This document shows positions 1 to 12,365 of a stretch of 64,000 bases of DNA, piece by piece. The stretch's first letter is position 1, and every line of letters begins with the position of its first letter. A program made the translations under genes and the position numbers. Under the pieces are notes generated by a model. It was not told the DNA's origin, ran no database searches, and saw only the letters and a list, made by a program, of their open reading frames with translations. Origin of the DNA: Phycomyces nitens (taxonomy: Eukaryota; Mucoromycota; Mucoromycetes; Mucorales; Phycomycetaceae); assembly GCA_022702545.1 (NCBI GenBank), contig JAHRBC010000001.1:7192001-7256000 (forward strand), written 5' to 3'.

Positions 1-548
1 ATCATGTCTCAATAGTAGACTTCATAGGCCATTTACAGATCTTTAGAATGAATGGCCAGAGAGAGAAAGAGAGACTTGCCTTTAAGCCGCAATTAGGATT
101 ATAGATCTGGGCAAGAGCCAGAGTGTGATCACCCTCCAAGCATGACTGGCCACAGGGCGTACACAGGCAATCAGTCTTGGGTGACTGTAGTCCCACCGAC
201 TCTGAAATACAAGTTGTCCATTCACTTCTAGTCATTCCGTTGTTGATCTTGAGGAATCGCAACAACAGCAAAAAAAAGTTCAAGGCTTATTTCTCTTGTC
301 TTGGTGAGAATACCAAAAGGGCTGGCAAATTGAATAATGATGATCTTTACAGGCGCAAAAATTGCAATTATATATATATGTTATATATATAAAAACTATT
401 ATTATTATTTTTTAAAGAGAAAGAGGACGGGCTGGAGAGGAGGATTTTGGCTGTAAAGAATAGAGATAAAATTTAAAAAAAATAAATGTTCCTTGCTGGA
501 GACTCGGAAAATATAAATAATAGTAGTAATAATAATATTAATATTAAT

Positions 549-579
<31 letters not shown>

Positions 580-1859
580 GTGATAAAAAGAGCCAAGGAA
601 GGATTGGAGGAAGCCTTTATTTCTGTCTTCTGAACCAAGTTCTGAGTAACATTGATTCAACCATTGTGATCAGGTACAACAAGGCCATTTGAGTTTTTTC
701 ACTTTCTGCTGGTGACACGACCTTTAGCCATAATTGTGATTGGAGATTTCCTGGTATTTTTAAGCCCAATACATTGGCCTTTAATCCTCTTGTCCTACTC
801 TACCTGTCATCTTTTATTATTAATCCTTATAAAAGAGAGGGATTGTGGTTGTGGATTTGGCAGTAGAACCCACAAGATGCCAATTTACCATCAATTTTAT
901 TCATACTTGCAGTCAATATAAGAAAAAAAAAGTTCTTTATGCATGTAGGTAGCCAGCCATCATATTCTCACAAACCATACACAAACACGGTTCGTTTATG
1001 ACATCCCCCAACCCCCACCCCTGAATATCGCGTCTGTAATCGATTGCTTGGTTTGATGGCAACCATTGGCGTTTGTATTCTGTGGCCAAGCCAAGGACAC
1101 ACGGGCCACATATATGTAAATGGGTCTAGAGAAGAGTGTGGCTATTGGGATGCTTTTTATAGACTGAACATTCTTCAATGACACCAAGAACGTGCGCAAG
1201 ATAGAACCCCTTGTATCTACTGTCGCATAAACCGCGCCACAAAAATATAGGGATTGTATGTCAATCACCTTTTTTCCCTCCATTTTTAAGCTTGCTCATC
1301 ATAACTTGAAATGAATGTCCATGTATTTCAAAGCCTGTATTGCATTGTGGGGCATGCCCCCTGACTATAAATACATTTGCCCGGTTCAGCTGTGATTTCA
1401 CTCTGGGTATGGTACAACCAGCACCCAGACCAAGTCAGATCTGATGTTTGAAGAAAGTGTGTTCCTACAGATCCATTACATTTGCACGTCTGTATGTATG
1501 TATGTATGTGTGTGTATAGATATGTACGTATGTGTGTGAAAAAAGCGAGCTTTCATTAGCTGATAAACAATCCATCTCTTTATCTCTCAAAAGATCAGCA
1601 TAGTCCCCGTGTCTGGTGAAATAGAATTACATAAGGTTTATGGTGGAACCTAGTTTTATATTCCCATCAGCAATTTTGTAAGAGAGAGATAGAGAAAATA
1701 AGAAGAAGAAGAAAAACGCCAAAGGGCCTTAAAGGTTGGTTAAATGTTATCCTGACACCTATTCTATACCAATTTGCACTTGCAGGGTGTTTTATTGTAT
1801 CGAGTAGATCCAATTCATTACCTCAATCCAAGAGCTTAACAAATGAGCAATATCCTTGA
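1..1859. other. AT-rich spacer, no supported gene
   Basis: I see no gene in this stretch. It holds A/T homopolymers, an AAT/TAA microsatellite near 514-580, and a TGTA/TG-rich tract near 1490-1545. The short open frames on both strands (for example 2-283 and 996-1283 on the minus strand) lack splice-flanked continuation, recognisable motifs or family resemblance. It lies downstream of the ELG1 stop codon, so its right end contains that gene's 3' region. Confidence 0.6.
514..580. repeat. AAT/TAA microsatellite
   Basis: A run of AATAAT/ATTAAT triplets with small interruptions, ending in about ten perfect TAA copies. It is ordinary simple-sequence DNA in an AT-rich spacer. Confidence 0.85.
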
Positions 1860-4087
1860 TCAGGCCATCATAGCCTCTTTGAGTGATTGCTTTTCTGAAA
1901 CCAAACTCCAAATGTCCATAGTACTCGCAGTCGACAAGAGGCTTTCCATTGCCCCCAAATCTCCAGGAAGGTTATTGGTTTTAGCCTTGTCTTTTAGGCA
2001 TTGGACACATATATCCATAGAATCCTCTTTGTAGGCCATTGGATCATAGCCAAGGCTGACACCAGACAGATGATGAGCGCTGTGTAGCGTATATAGACAT
2101 CCTTTTGGCCATTCTCCGTCAGAGTACCCCATAATGTGATCGAATAAGCCTTGGAGTTTATAAAATCGCTTCTTACCACTCTCTGCGTCTTGGTGATTGG
2201 GTAGTTTATGGGTCTTGCACCACATCTCAAGCGTGTAGAGCAGCTGTCGTAGATCACACCCAACTACGTCTATGAGGCAGGCTAGATCATATGGCTCAAC
2301 AAGATAACCCTCTGAGAAACAGACCAGCTGAAGATAAGGCAACAGTCTCTTTTCCTCTGGTGTCTTGAAGGCCAAGACGGCTTGAAGGGTCAATTTTCTG
2401 ATGGGTATGGATTTTATGTCTAATGAGATTGGTTAACCAATAACACCAGCAGGCCTACAAAGCATTGATTACCATTGCATGTCATGACAATAGGCCGTTT
2501 GCTCTTTTGAGCAAGACTAGTGACTGCCGCCCAGAAGCCTTTATCCTCTTCAAACAGATTATCGACTTCTTCCAACAGAATCAAACTCTGGCGTGTCTCC
2601 AGGGACCTTGGTAGAAGCATTGTTTCCATGGATACACCCGTGTTTGTGCGTGTGATCTGATGATCGATGGGTGTCATTGTTGTCTTTGTATCACGCGAAT
2701 CTTGGTACGCTTCTCGAGTCGCGTGCTGATTATCTGACAAGTCCGAATGTGTAGGTTTCTCCTTGGATACTTGGAGGTAGGACATGATGGATCCAATAGG
2801 ATTTTTTTTATCTTTTGGCTTTTTAAGACACACACCACCATTGGTTTCAGAGACTACTACTGCTGGGGCTGTAGAATCAAAGATGACCTGGTAGTTCTCT
2901 GCCATGTCTCCTACTGCTGCCATCAGATCCTTTCCTGCCCGCTTCATGCCAGAGTGGATCTCAAACACATCATAGCATGCTTCTTCTGCCACACCATACA
3001 CTGCTGCCGTCTTCCCAACTCCATGATCACCCACCAATAGAATCATATTTGAGTTCATATCCATACGCTTCCTTTTCCTCTCATTTACATTTCGCCGAGA
3101 GGGATTGTTTACAGGCATAAAGTCATCGTCCAGATCAACCGTAACTTGTCTAAAATCATCAAAAATATCTCTAATCTTTTGTTCGTCCGAGACCGTGACT
3201 GGAGATATCTTCATTTCCTCTAGCCACTCTTTTAGATAGCTTGCATTCCTTGAATTGCAAAGTAAAGACGATGCCCTTGTCGGTCTGTATTTCTCTGCCC
3301 AGACCATATGCTTTGTTGTATGTTTTTTTGGTGAAGCATCGTGGTTGGCAATAAATATAGACTCTAGGAGATTGACACAGGCTTCTGATTTCCAATGGGA
3401 ATACACGATATCCATAAACCTTTTCATTTGTTTACAAGACAATATACGCTCAAGAGACGAATGGTCATCTAATGTTGTTTGCTGGTCCTCATTGACTCTC
3501 AAAGTTTTTGTCGGCTCAAAATATGAATTTTTAGCTTCACTATCAAAGAGTTTCTCATGTACAAGGTCTGGTATTGTGTGAATTGGTTTTGGTTCTTCTG
3601 TCCAGGACCGATTACCATGCATACTCTTGTCAGGCCAGGAAGCGATCAAGGTGTTTTGGTTATTATTTACAAGAGGATCGCTAGACTGAGTGTGCCCATC
3701 ATGTTGACAAGAATCTGTATGTTTACTATCTGGTTTGCAAGACTGTGTGGATCTTTTTTGAAAAAAGGCAGATATCTTTTCCTTGTTGTTTGAAGGGGTA
3801 TTACCAAGTGAAACACGATTTACATCTTTTTTAGATTGGCTGCTACTAGTCTCAACAATTGTCGAGGGGTTTGTTTGGCTTGTCGTCTGTGGTCTACAGG
3901 GCCTTGGAGCAGAAAGTGATAATAGTTTTGTATTCAATCTTGGGGGAGTGATCGTGGTATTATGAGATCGTGTTTCTTCAGCAGGTAATATATAGATTGG
4001 TGTGTTGCGAGAAGGCCGAAAGAATGGTTTGAGTTGCCGTCTTGATCTTGATGATGATGAAGAAGTCTTTTTTAATTCATCCTTCAT
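1860..4087 (-). CDS. ELG1: ELG1/ATAD5-like clamp-unloader AAA+ ATPase
   Basis: Large subunit of the alternative RFC-like complex that unloads PCNA from chromatin in the nucleus. Two exons, 4087-2473 and 2419-1860, are separated by a 53-nt GT..AG intron that restores the family motif MTCND; the product is about 724 residues, close to yeast Elg1. Visible features are a long polar N-terminus with two PIP-like motifs (LKPFF at 19-23, ISAFF at 105-109), the conserved WAEKYRP start of the RFC-type module near 263, a complete Walker A (GDHGVGKT, 353-360), and a Walker B/sensor region with EEVDN near 506. After the intron come the lid and collar helices. The C-terminus is shorter than in animal ATAD5. 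The first ATG of the open frame is taken as start. It converges with nothing downstream and is transcribed away from the SDHAF3 gene. Confidence 0.9.
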
Positions 4088-4783
4088 GATCCTAACGGTA
4101 AATGATATATGGATTCCTCATTACAAATTGACCTTTTTTTTTACAGTGCTAGATTTCCCGACCATCGTTCGACAAGTCACACATTTAACGGTGAATATCA
4201 AGAGAGCCTTTTTTTTTTAAAAAAAAAAAAAAAACTCGGGGAATTCTATTTGATGGATAATGGTCCCATAGATACCAATGCCAAAAGATAAACAGGCAGA
4301 TTGTTAGTAGATACTATAGATCTCTGGGGTTGCAATATTGGCCTTTATATTTGACTTTTTTATCAGAGTTTAGGGCAATAAATTTCCTAGAGTCCAAGGG
4401 ACACCCTTGCACTTGGAATCTCAACTTGTTCCAAACCAGCCTTGATTGCAAGGCCAAAGATGTCATGTATTTCTCGTTGTTTGGCCCAAAAAAAGAAGAA
4501 GATGTGTACAGTGCAATTGGATTGCTATACAATTATAAGATCTATTAAACTCGCCATATTGGCCTAATCAATAGCATTGTCGATAATATGCTATGGAAAA
4601 AGAGTAAGAATCTCTAGTCGATTTCTCGAGTAATTTGTAGTTTGCAGAAAAAAGGATGATGATTGGCTTGTGGAAGGGTAGGCATTAAATATGTGGCTTG
4701 GTGTTTGCGGAGTGTGCTTCCCTTGAACAAGACTGGACAGGGCTTGTCTTGAAGGCCTTGGTTTGTTCATCAGCTATATAGCC
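4088..4783. other. Divergent promoter spacer ELG1/SDHAF3
   Basis: A 696-bp spacer between the start codons of two divergent genes. It contains a T/A homopolymer near 4211-4234 and no convincing coding sequence; two overlapping 72-codon open frames on opposite strands near 4314-4548 have no recognisable motif. Confidence 0.6.
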
Positions 4784-5243
4784 ATGCCTCGTGTACCTAG
4801 AGAAGCAAAGATTCTGCTGGCTCCAATGGAGCTGTATCGCCAGATTCTCCGTGTCCATCGTCGTCTCCCTCCACCAATGCGCAGTCTCGGTGATGATTAT
4901 GTCAAGGCTGAATTCAGACGCCACAAGGATGTAGACAACCCAGTACATCTCATTGGTTTTGTCTCGCAGTGGCAAGAGTGAGTGTCTACCTTGTCTACAA
5001 TAAACCCAATGCTCATCCATATACTCTAGTTATCTGGACACTCTAAAGAAACAGACTGCTTCTATCAAATCAGAGTCCTCTGCACTTTCCAATGATTCGC
5101 TTGTCAAAAGCTTCAACGTTCCCAAGGATGGCTTGGGAAAGAAGATTGACCCTGAGCTGTATGAGAGAATGAGCGATGAACAAATCGGTCAGCTCTATGA
5201 ATTGCACAACGAATTAAAGCCAGGAAGTGGTGAAAAGGCATAA
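4784..5243 (+). CDS. SDHAF3: Succinate dehydrogenase assembly factor 3 (ACN9/SDH7)
   Basis: Mitochondrial LYR-family chaperone that protects the iron-sulfur subunit of complex II during assembly. Exons 4784-4977 and 5030-5243 flank a 52-nt intron; the spliced product is 135 residues. The signature of the family is clear: PMELYRQILR (LYR motif) followed by RLPPPMRSLGDDYVKAEF and the block GFVSQWQ/DYLDTL, the last part being created by the splice junction. The ATG at 4784 is chosen because it begins just before the conserved block and no upstream in-frame ATG exists. The hydrophilic C-terminal tail is longer than in yeast. It converges with the dynamin gene, with about 200 bp of AT-rich 3' sequence between the two stop codons. 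Confidence 0.92.
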
Positions 5244-5443
5244 GTGGTTGTCTTTTAATCATCCAGACCATCTTTACATGTAATTTGCAGGAATGAATAC
5301 ATATTGGAATCTATAGATTGGTTCTCAAAGATGTTGCATGATTTGTAGAAAACATTTATATAGTACAGAAAATATTGCCTGTTTATTTATTTATTCTTGT
5401 TTTATTCTTGTTTTATTTTACTATTATTTTATTATTTATTTTT

Positions 5444-8151
5444 TTACATGGCATCATTAACAATAGAGAATGCTTTTTTGTACACTTCCAACATGGCTTT
5501 GCATCGTTCCCGGTCTGCTGAAATGGAAGGATCTTCTTGTAACAATTCTTCAAATAGTTCCTCGCAATAAAGTGCTGTTACTAGTTTGTTTTGAACCGAC
5601 TCTCTTGTGAAATTTACAAGGAAATGCATGATTGCCTTGGGTACTAGGTCTTGGATAGACTTGCGCACAATGTTGAAATAAGAAGTAATCAACGATCCTA
5701 TATAAAACAAATTAGTTCCAGCAATATATATATATATATATGAGATGCTGGGATACTTTACGAATAAGCTCAACTTCGAGATCTTCTTGGGTAGAACGGC
5801 TTGTAGGTATGGGGTCAATGGGACTTTCGGATGAAATGGACTGTTCACATACAATCAGAATTCATTGATCATTTGGTTTCTGATATGCTTGTGCTTACAT
5901 GTTGTGCGAATAGAGAATCAAGACCTTCGGTATCATTAGGCTGTGGTGGCTGGCCAAAAGGGCTCTTTTCTTGGAAATCTTTACTGCCTCGGTCTGCTTT
6001 GGGTACACCACCAAAGAAGTAGTTTAAGAACGAGTCCTTTGGAGGTGAACCCGACACACTTGAGCCGATATTCATTCCATTTTCTTTCTTTTGACTAGAG
6101 ATGCTGCCTTGGTTCAAGGTACGATGCTATACAGACAATATATATGTATATATATAAACCACTGTGCTGTTTTTTTGTTGGCAACTCACATGTTTCTTCT
6201 TTATTACTCCCTTGGATTTCTTCTCTAGTTCAGCCATGGCACCACTTGCTCCAAGGAAATCTGGGTGGTTTGTGTTTATGTAGGCACATTGGGTTGATAT
6301 GAGACTCTCGACATAGACAGAGGTTGGCATCAGACGTTCGCGCAGCAAGTTTGACACGACCTCAATCAGCTTAGTATGTAACTTGGGGAACCTTAAGAGT
6401 TCCTAAATAAAGGAATAAATGGAATTGATTGATATATTTGGTAGTTTTGGACATTACCTTGTTGCCACATGTATGACAGATCTTGTAGAGTTCTTCATAT
6501 GCCAAATTGACACACTTGAGACTTGGTGCCTCGAGTAGTCTGATTTGTGGTCGCACAAGCAAATCAAACGCTAGTTCAGGTACAAATAGCGAGCATCTTG
6601 GCCCAGTAGAGTTACGAATGGCAGTGCGGATATCCTCGTTTGTGAGGTTTCCACAGGGCAATATAGAGTCCAGAGCATGGCCAAAAATGTTGTTGAAGAT
6701 ATAATAGATTCTTGCTCCTCCAGATCTTTTGTATAGGATAAGCAATTTGATTTGATTTAATAAGTATCCAATACTTATACTTACAGCTCTTTGGTCGATA
6801 TTTGTGAAGAAGTGCCGTCAATAGAAGCCACAAACTCGGTAGAAAACATGGTAAGAAGTTTGAGGATCAAGGATCCCTAATAATAATAATGAAAAGGTTG
6901 ACAAAAGAATAAACCAATATATCTACTTACACTGTGCACTTTTCCGACAAAGGCCGAGTCTCCATACTGAGCTAGTTCATGCTGTGTTTGGCCAATCATG
7001 GAGCTAAGCTTTGAGCGCAAATCAGGTAGCTTTTCACGAATATGATTGACAAGAACCTATAATATTTGGTTTTTTGTTGGTAAATCCCCATCATATTCCC
7101 AGATATCAATGTACTCACTGTGTTGAGTTGCTTTGTCAGGTATGCTGTTCCTGAACGATTGACAATGCTCTGGTAAGCAGGGTGTCTTTGGAAGAATTGT
7201 TCTTCTGCCTGGAGAGCCTCTGCCATTGGTTTGTTGGTCAGGATATCCTGTTGACTTCGGTTGACAAGACCAACAAAGCCTAGCTTTAGCGGAAATGCTC
7301 TTCCGGTCAAGACATCCAAAGCATGGGTGCCGGCATCCATAAGATCCAGCTTTGTCACCACACCAATCGTACGTTTTCCAGCTGGATCCATCATCCTGGC
7401 CAGTTTCAGACTGTCTGAATTAGCCAGATCAGAGTTGGCTGGAGTGATGGCTAGGATAATACTATTATTTGGTTAGTGGCTGGGTGCATTAATAAACAGC
7501 ATACCTATTTGGTTTGGAGATATAGTCTAGAATAAGCTGTCTTATTTGCTTTTCGATATCGGCCGGTTGGTCGCCTTTGATGATATGGCCATTAATAAGC
7601 GTATTAATGACATTTGATTAAGAAAAAATGACTCACCGATTGGAAGCTAAACAAAGGGGAGGTGGGTGGGTGGGTGGGTTAGGCATGAATCGACTACTGA
7701 TCGAGATTGGGATATTAAATATTACCTTTGTTAGGCCAGGAAGGTCTACAAGCGTAAGGTTAAGAACCTTTTTAGAGTAAATTTTAAGATGAATCGGCTT
7801 CCGAGCAATTCCTTTGTTGTGTCCGGCTATCCGAGCCGTGTCATCTTCGATTTCACGTCGTACGTCGTTAAAGTCATAAAACTTCTTTTGAGGAACATGC
7901 AAGAATTCTGCATAGTCAGGGCCATCAGTCTCGGATCGCAAGGTGATTAGCTGGAGGACAAGAGGTCTACGGGTGACGATTCCACTACCACGAGGCAAGA
8001 AGTCTCTTTGGACAATATTCTCTAAAACAGACGATTTGCCTGAACTCTGGGCACCGACAGTAATGATCTGGGGGAGATCAAGACTCTCATTTCCTCCCAC
8101 AGTTGAAAAGACGTCCTGAACTCGGTTGATTAGCTCAACTACGTTCTCCAT
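5444..8151 (-). CDS. DNM1: Dynamin-related GTPase for mitochondrial and peroxisomal fission
   Basis: Cytosolic GTPase that assembles on organelle membranes and constricts them. The sequence tracks Dnm1/Drp1 rather than Vps1: P-loop GAQSSGKSS (33-41), [19 protein letters not shown] (G4), [26 protein letters not shown] in the stalk, RNSTGPR, and a C-terminal GED with [17 protein letters not shown] resolve eleven exons: 8151-7726, 7646-7637, 7574-7505, 7461-7119, 7056-6931, 6876-6785, 6725-6458, 6402-6190, 6126-5899, 5840-5762, 5697-5444. The second is a 10-nt microexon that supplies LPIG of the conserved G-D-Q block; without it the frame breaks. The insert B region is short (SFLNYFFGG), as in fungal Dnm1. 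The start ATG precedes the conserved INRVQDVF helix. Confidence 0.94.
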
Positions 8152-9479
8152 TTAAAGAATGTAAAAAAAAAGGTATAAATGTGTGGGTTGGAGTTTACGT
8201 TTTCTTTCAAACGCAAGGTTTAAAATAATAATAATTCACAAGTGTCCCTGAGTGAAAACCGAAGCGTTATTTGCACCCAACCCCATTGAGGATTATGGTT
8301 TGCGTCATTCGATTGCGACCCCCCCAGTGTAGAAGCCGATTTTTTCTCTCTCGCTTTCTTTTCTTCTTTCTTTTCAAAATCCAAAAATCAATACAAGCTT
8401 ACATGTTTGGACCAAGTTAAAGGACGTTTGTTGTTAAAAAGGAGCCTATTCTTAATAATCTATATTTTACTCTATGAGAACCCCTTTTTTATATATATAT
8501 AAAAATGAGCTCAAGTCAATCGACACGGCGAAAAAAAGTCACGAGATTTCGCATTAATCAATTGTGATATATCTTGGTTATCACTATGTTTGGGATCAGA
8601 TCTTGTTAGACAAACTCTATTAAGAATACACTTTGAATCAACAAAGACTCTTGAATTCATATAGTCCGTAACTTGGTTTACGCTGAGATAATTTAACGGT
8701 ATCCAAGATGTCAAGCCGCTATTGATGCCAATGGTAATAATGCCAACTATTAAGAATATATTTTTATGAATTATAAAAGCTAAATAAATGTTCAACAAGT
8801 ATTCTGCAGTAAGCTGAGCTTTGTAAATGGCATGTTTGACATACTTTTCAAATATGAAAACTGAAAATTGAAGCGCTACTTTATTCCTCTGGTTGTATAA
8901 ATCTACGATAATTTCCTCGTTAGTGTTGCCCTATAGCATGGCAAATGCTGCATCTTTGTCACCCAAATCGTCAAACGCACCAACGCCAGGTGTGTGTTTG
9001 AAGGTGCAGCAAAAAAGCAGGCTGCGATGGATTTGCTTACAGCCATCTCTTGTATGACACCTTTAAACATCTTTATCAGTATTTAGCCTGTCTTTCTTTT
9101 TCCTCGTCCACACATCAAACCAACACAATTATTACCAATAAACCAAGAGCACGAACCAGAGGCATTAAAGACCATTATAAATACAAAGAGTGGCTTGAAG
9201 AGCATCTCAACCGAATAACCCAACCTTGGTTACTTTAGCATTTTTGAATGTGTTTTTGGCTCCAAAGTAGCCACAACCCTTTTTTTACACTGATTTGGTT
9301 TTGAAATGGTCAAAAGACCAAGGTCTCAAAATGATGATTATCGCTCAAAAATCCAAGTATACTTTCAATGTAAATTTCAACTGTTAATAATTGTTTATTG
9401 GTCTACTAACCATTGATTTTCTTGTATTTATGTAACAGTAAAATAAACAACATTATCAAGATCATTGGCAAGAACGGGA
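8152..9479. other. Spacer upstream of DNM1
   Basis: Mostly noncoding: DNM1 5' region with a pyrimidine-rich run near 8341-8380, and AT-rich sequence. Small open frames (8511-8798 minus, 9050-9238 plus) show no motif and no splice-supported extension, so I do not call them genes. Confidence 0.5.
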
Positions 9480-10154
9480 GGATACATACGATGCATCGAA
9501 AATCAATTCCAATATAATAAAGACAGTCGTCAGTATTAATCAAATGGCAACCACGGGTATTATGAACAAGGCTGTAGAGTAAAGACACGAGCGGTTATGA
9601 TTTTGCAGAGGAACTGCATTCAATTGTCGAGCAACCAAACGAGCCTGTCTCTGAACAACTTGGCTCTGTGGATATTTTTTGAACCTTTCACTACCAACAG
9701 CCTTGAAGATGTTTATAAAGTGAAAAAAAAGTGAAAAAGAATATAAAGACATCGTATCAGATACTTTTGCTATCCCTATAGTCCTAATGAAGAATGCAAA
9801 ACGTCTGATCAAACAGATTGATGAAGCACATATTACATCAAGAACAATGTATATCATCAATAAATTGTCTTTGTTAAATAATCATATAGTGGAGTTGGCA
9901 GGGATAGAATACAAATGTACTACTACTGAAAAATTCAAATGGGGCGGTATACTCTTTACGATCAACCAAAGAGATGTATCAATTGTTTTGGTAGAGTTCT
10001 TCAGTGGGTCTAAGGACAAGACTTTTACTATCAAATAAAGTTGGTACATTGAAAAAATTATACACAAAGACCAAAGCTTTAATGATAAAGATCCCACCCC
10101 AAAAGCCAAATATTCTTTGTTACTGAACAGATGCACTCTGAATATCAAGAACAA
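9480..10154 (-). pseudogene. Decayed multi-pass membrane protein reading frame
   Basis: On the minus strand a single frame from about 10154 to 9480 encodes repeated hydrophobic segments separated by basic loops (for example LWSLCIIFSMYQLYLIV, LLMIYIVLDVICASSICL, MSLYSFSLFFHFINIF, LYSTALFIIPVVAI, LILTTVFIILELIF). The frame is interrupted by two in-frame TGA codons, near 9883-9885 and 9540-9542, with hydrophobic coding-like sequence continuing on both sides. I do not recognise the family. Either this is a decayed gene, or the stops lie inside small introns whose sites I could not place. No genetic-code change is implied, because other genes here end normally in TGA. Confidence 0.3.
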
Positions 10155-10389
10155 CTGGAAAATATATTAATACTTATAATAACCAATTTCGAGCAGTATT
10201 TATTTGGTTTATACCTAAAGAAGCCGCTAATTACTTGACAACAATTGAAACAAAAACAAAAATATATTGAACTTTATCTAGACAACTTTTTTAAAGTATA
10301 AAAAGAGCAATAAAACCAACAAGTATTTACTGTGAAAATAATTCTTTAAATGAGTAAGATGCTTTGTATATATATATATATATAACAGA

Positions 10390-12149
10390 GTGTATTCACC
10401 TGTATTTTATAAAGAGAGTAAAGTAATCGGAACTACTGTTCCTATTGTTTATCAATGGTCTATTCCAAACTGGTCCACAATACAATCTCGCCTTGTTTTT
10501 CATAGTCCAGAGTTTGAATCCTATAATCGTCAATGGCAAGTGGACTTGGAATGATAAATAACCTTTTTGAAATATCAAGGTTGTTAATTATACTATGCAT
10601 GTATATCATTGTAGGTTTATTCAGGTACCGTGGTGTCAGTTTCTAACCTATTGGTATACTAAATGTCTATATAATATATGATTCTAGGTTGAAAGACAAA
10701 TCAATGTTTCTAAAGAGGTATATTGATGAATAGCAGTAAATAAATTCATATTTACTTGGGATTTTATAGAAAATCATTGTCCATGTTCAGCTAAAGGATA
10801 ACTATAATAAAATCAATGACGAACCTCAGCATGACTTTAATCTATTCTTGAACATAAAAAACAACGCTGGGAATTCCAAACTATTCAATAATATCGGTCC
10901 AAGTAAGTTTAAATTTTTAATATCATACAATTTCCATTACTTACATTCTATTAGGCTCCACTATAAAAAGTCACGCTAGTAAGGCCCGAGTACTACTAAG
11001 TGTCCTAATCGTATTGTATTAACAGCATCTTAGTATCTTATGAATGGGAATCTCCTGCTACATCATCTTTGGACGCTTTAAACGAGTCTGCCGACAAGGA
11101 TTCATTGACAATCTCGGTCCATATCAAGAGAGAATTGCCTGAGCCAAAATTTAGACCTTTCACTGCTCCCAAGTCAGAGTCAGCAGCTAAAGATATGTCC
11201 AATATCCCTCACGATGTAACCGTTCATGTTTTTCAAGGTGTCAAAAAGACAGACCGTTCAGAATATCAGTCATTTGGCTGCCACAAAGCCAAACTAGCAA
11301 AAGCATCCAAATGGTTTAAACAAATATTTAATAATGCCGAGGAACCTGTAACCGATGAGGCCATAATACAAGGAATGAAGCCAGAGATATTCAAAAGGCT
11401 CTTACAATACAGCTACACATCAAAGCCAGAAATAAAGAGCATTGAAGACGCAGTTACGATTATCGAAGCAGCAGACCGCCTTGAATTCAAGACTCTTTAT
11501 AAAGAAGGATTCAATTATCTACAGAAAAATATTAGCTCTGATAATATCTGGAGCATTTGGAAGGTTGCAGGCAAGATATTCAAAAGGCAGTTTTATATAT
11601 ATACTGAACTGTTATGTAGATGTATACCACTGCAAAAAATCTATTGAAGTTTGCAAAGAATATCTAAAGGGAAACATTGAATCGATCTTTAAAAACGCCT
11701 CTTGGTTAAGAGTAGACATTATTTATGCCATAATGGCCCTCAATGTTGACGGTCTACCAGAGGCTGTGAATGAAGCGCTATTCTTTGATGCAGCCCTCAT
11801 CTGGAGAGAATGGAATATCGAGCAAATAGAAAAAAAGGCATCATATAATGACTCGTGGCAATCCGAAAAACAAGAACAGCAAGAACGGGAAGAAATAAAC
11901 CGTAAATTTGCATTAATGATTCGTTGTATTCGATTTCCTCAGATGGTGAAAGAAGACTTGCGTTATATTAGTTACAACATACCATTTGTAATGAATATTG
12001 AGGGAATCCCTCGAACGGCAAGTCTTTAAACATGTTTATAATCTCTAAACCCAACTAACCCCAACTTTCAGATTTCTAGAGCCTTTCGGGACATACAATT
12101 TGACAAGGAACCTATACCGACAGAATATCAAAAGCGACACGTATCTTGA
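10390..12149 (+). CDS. MATH-BTB (SPOP-like) protein, exon map partly unresolved
   Basis: Likely substrate adaptor of a Cullin-3 ubiquitin ligase. The first part is a split MATH domain: a segment with YQWSIPNWSTIQS and HSPEFESYNRQWQVDLE (10390-10552), a segment IIVHVQLKDNYNK (about 10772-10905), then an exon from about 11026 containing the MATH end (DSLTISVHI). A BTB domain follows from about 11200 (HDVTVHVFQG, FGCHKAKLAKASKWFKQIF, LLQYSYTSKPEI), then a BACK-like helix (EVCKEYLKGNIESIF). The last intron is GC-AG (12018-12071) and leads to a short final exon ending at 12149. The 5' exon and start codon are not identified. Between 11580 and 11640 the frame changes without an obvious intron, next to a TATATATA run, so a frameshift or an unrecognised intron is present. 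Confidence 0.7.
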
Positions 12150-12365
12150 CTTTTTTTTAATGTTTTGAAAAATACACAAATCCTTAAATATGATGAGTTT
12201 GCTGTACATATTAAGTGCAATGACACGATCGTAAAGGTCATTTTGCTATATTATGAATATTTCAAATCTAGGTCTAATGGTTATGCTTAATATAAAGCAG
12301 GCAAAATGTATGAAGTTTAAGAATGTTGAGGTATGTGGATATAGAACATGGTTATACAATGTCTA

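Noticed and set aside
2..283. Minus-strand Cys-containing 93-codon frame as a zinc protein
   Set aside because: Cysteine spacing fits no known finger, and the frame has no splice-supported extension before the window edge.
9480..10154. Reassigned TGA codon
   Set aside because: DNM1-type neighbours and other clear genes here (EME1 region, P450, FHIP) use TGA or other stops normally; the P450 and FHIP genes end in TGA.
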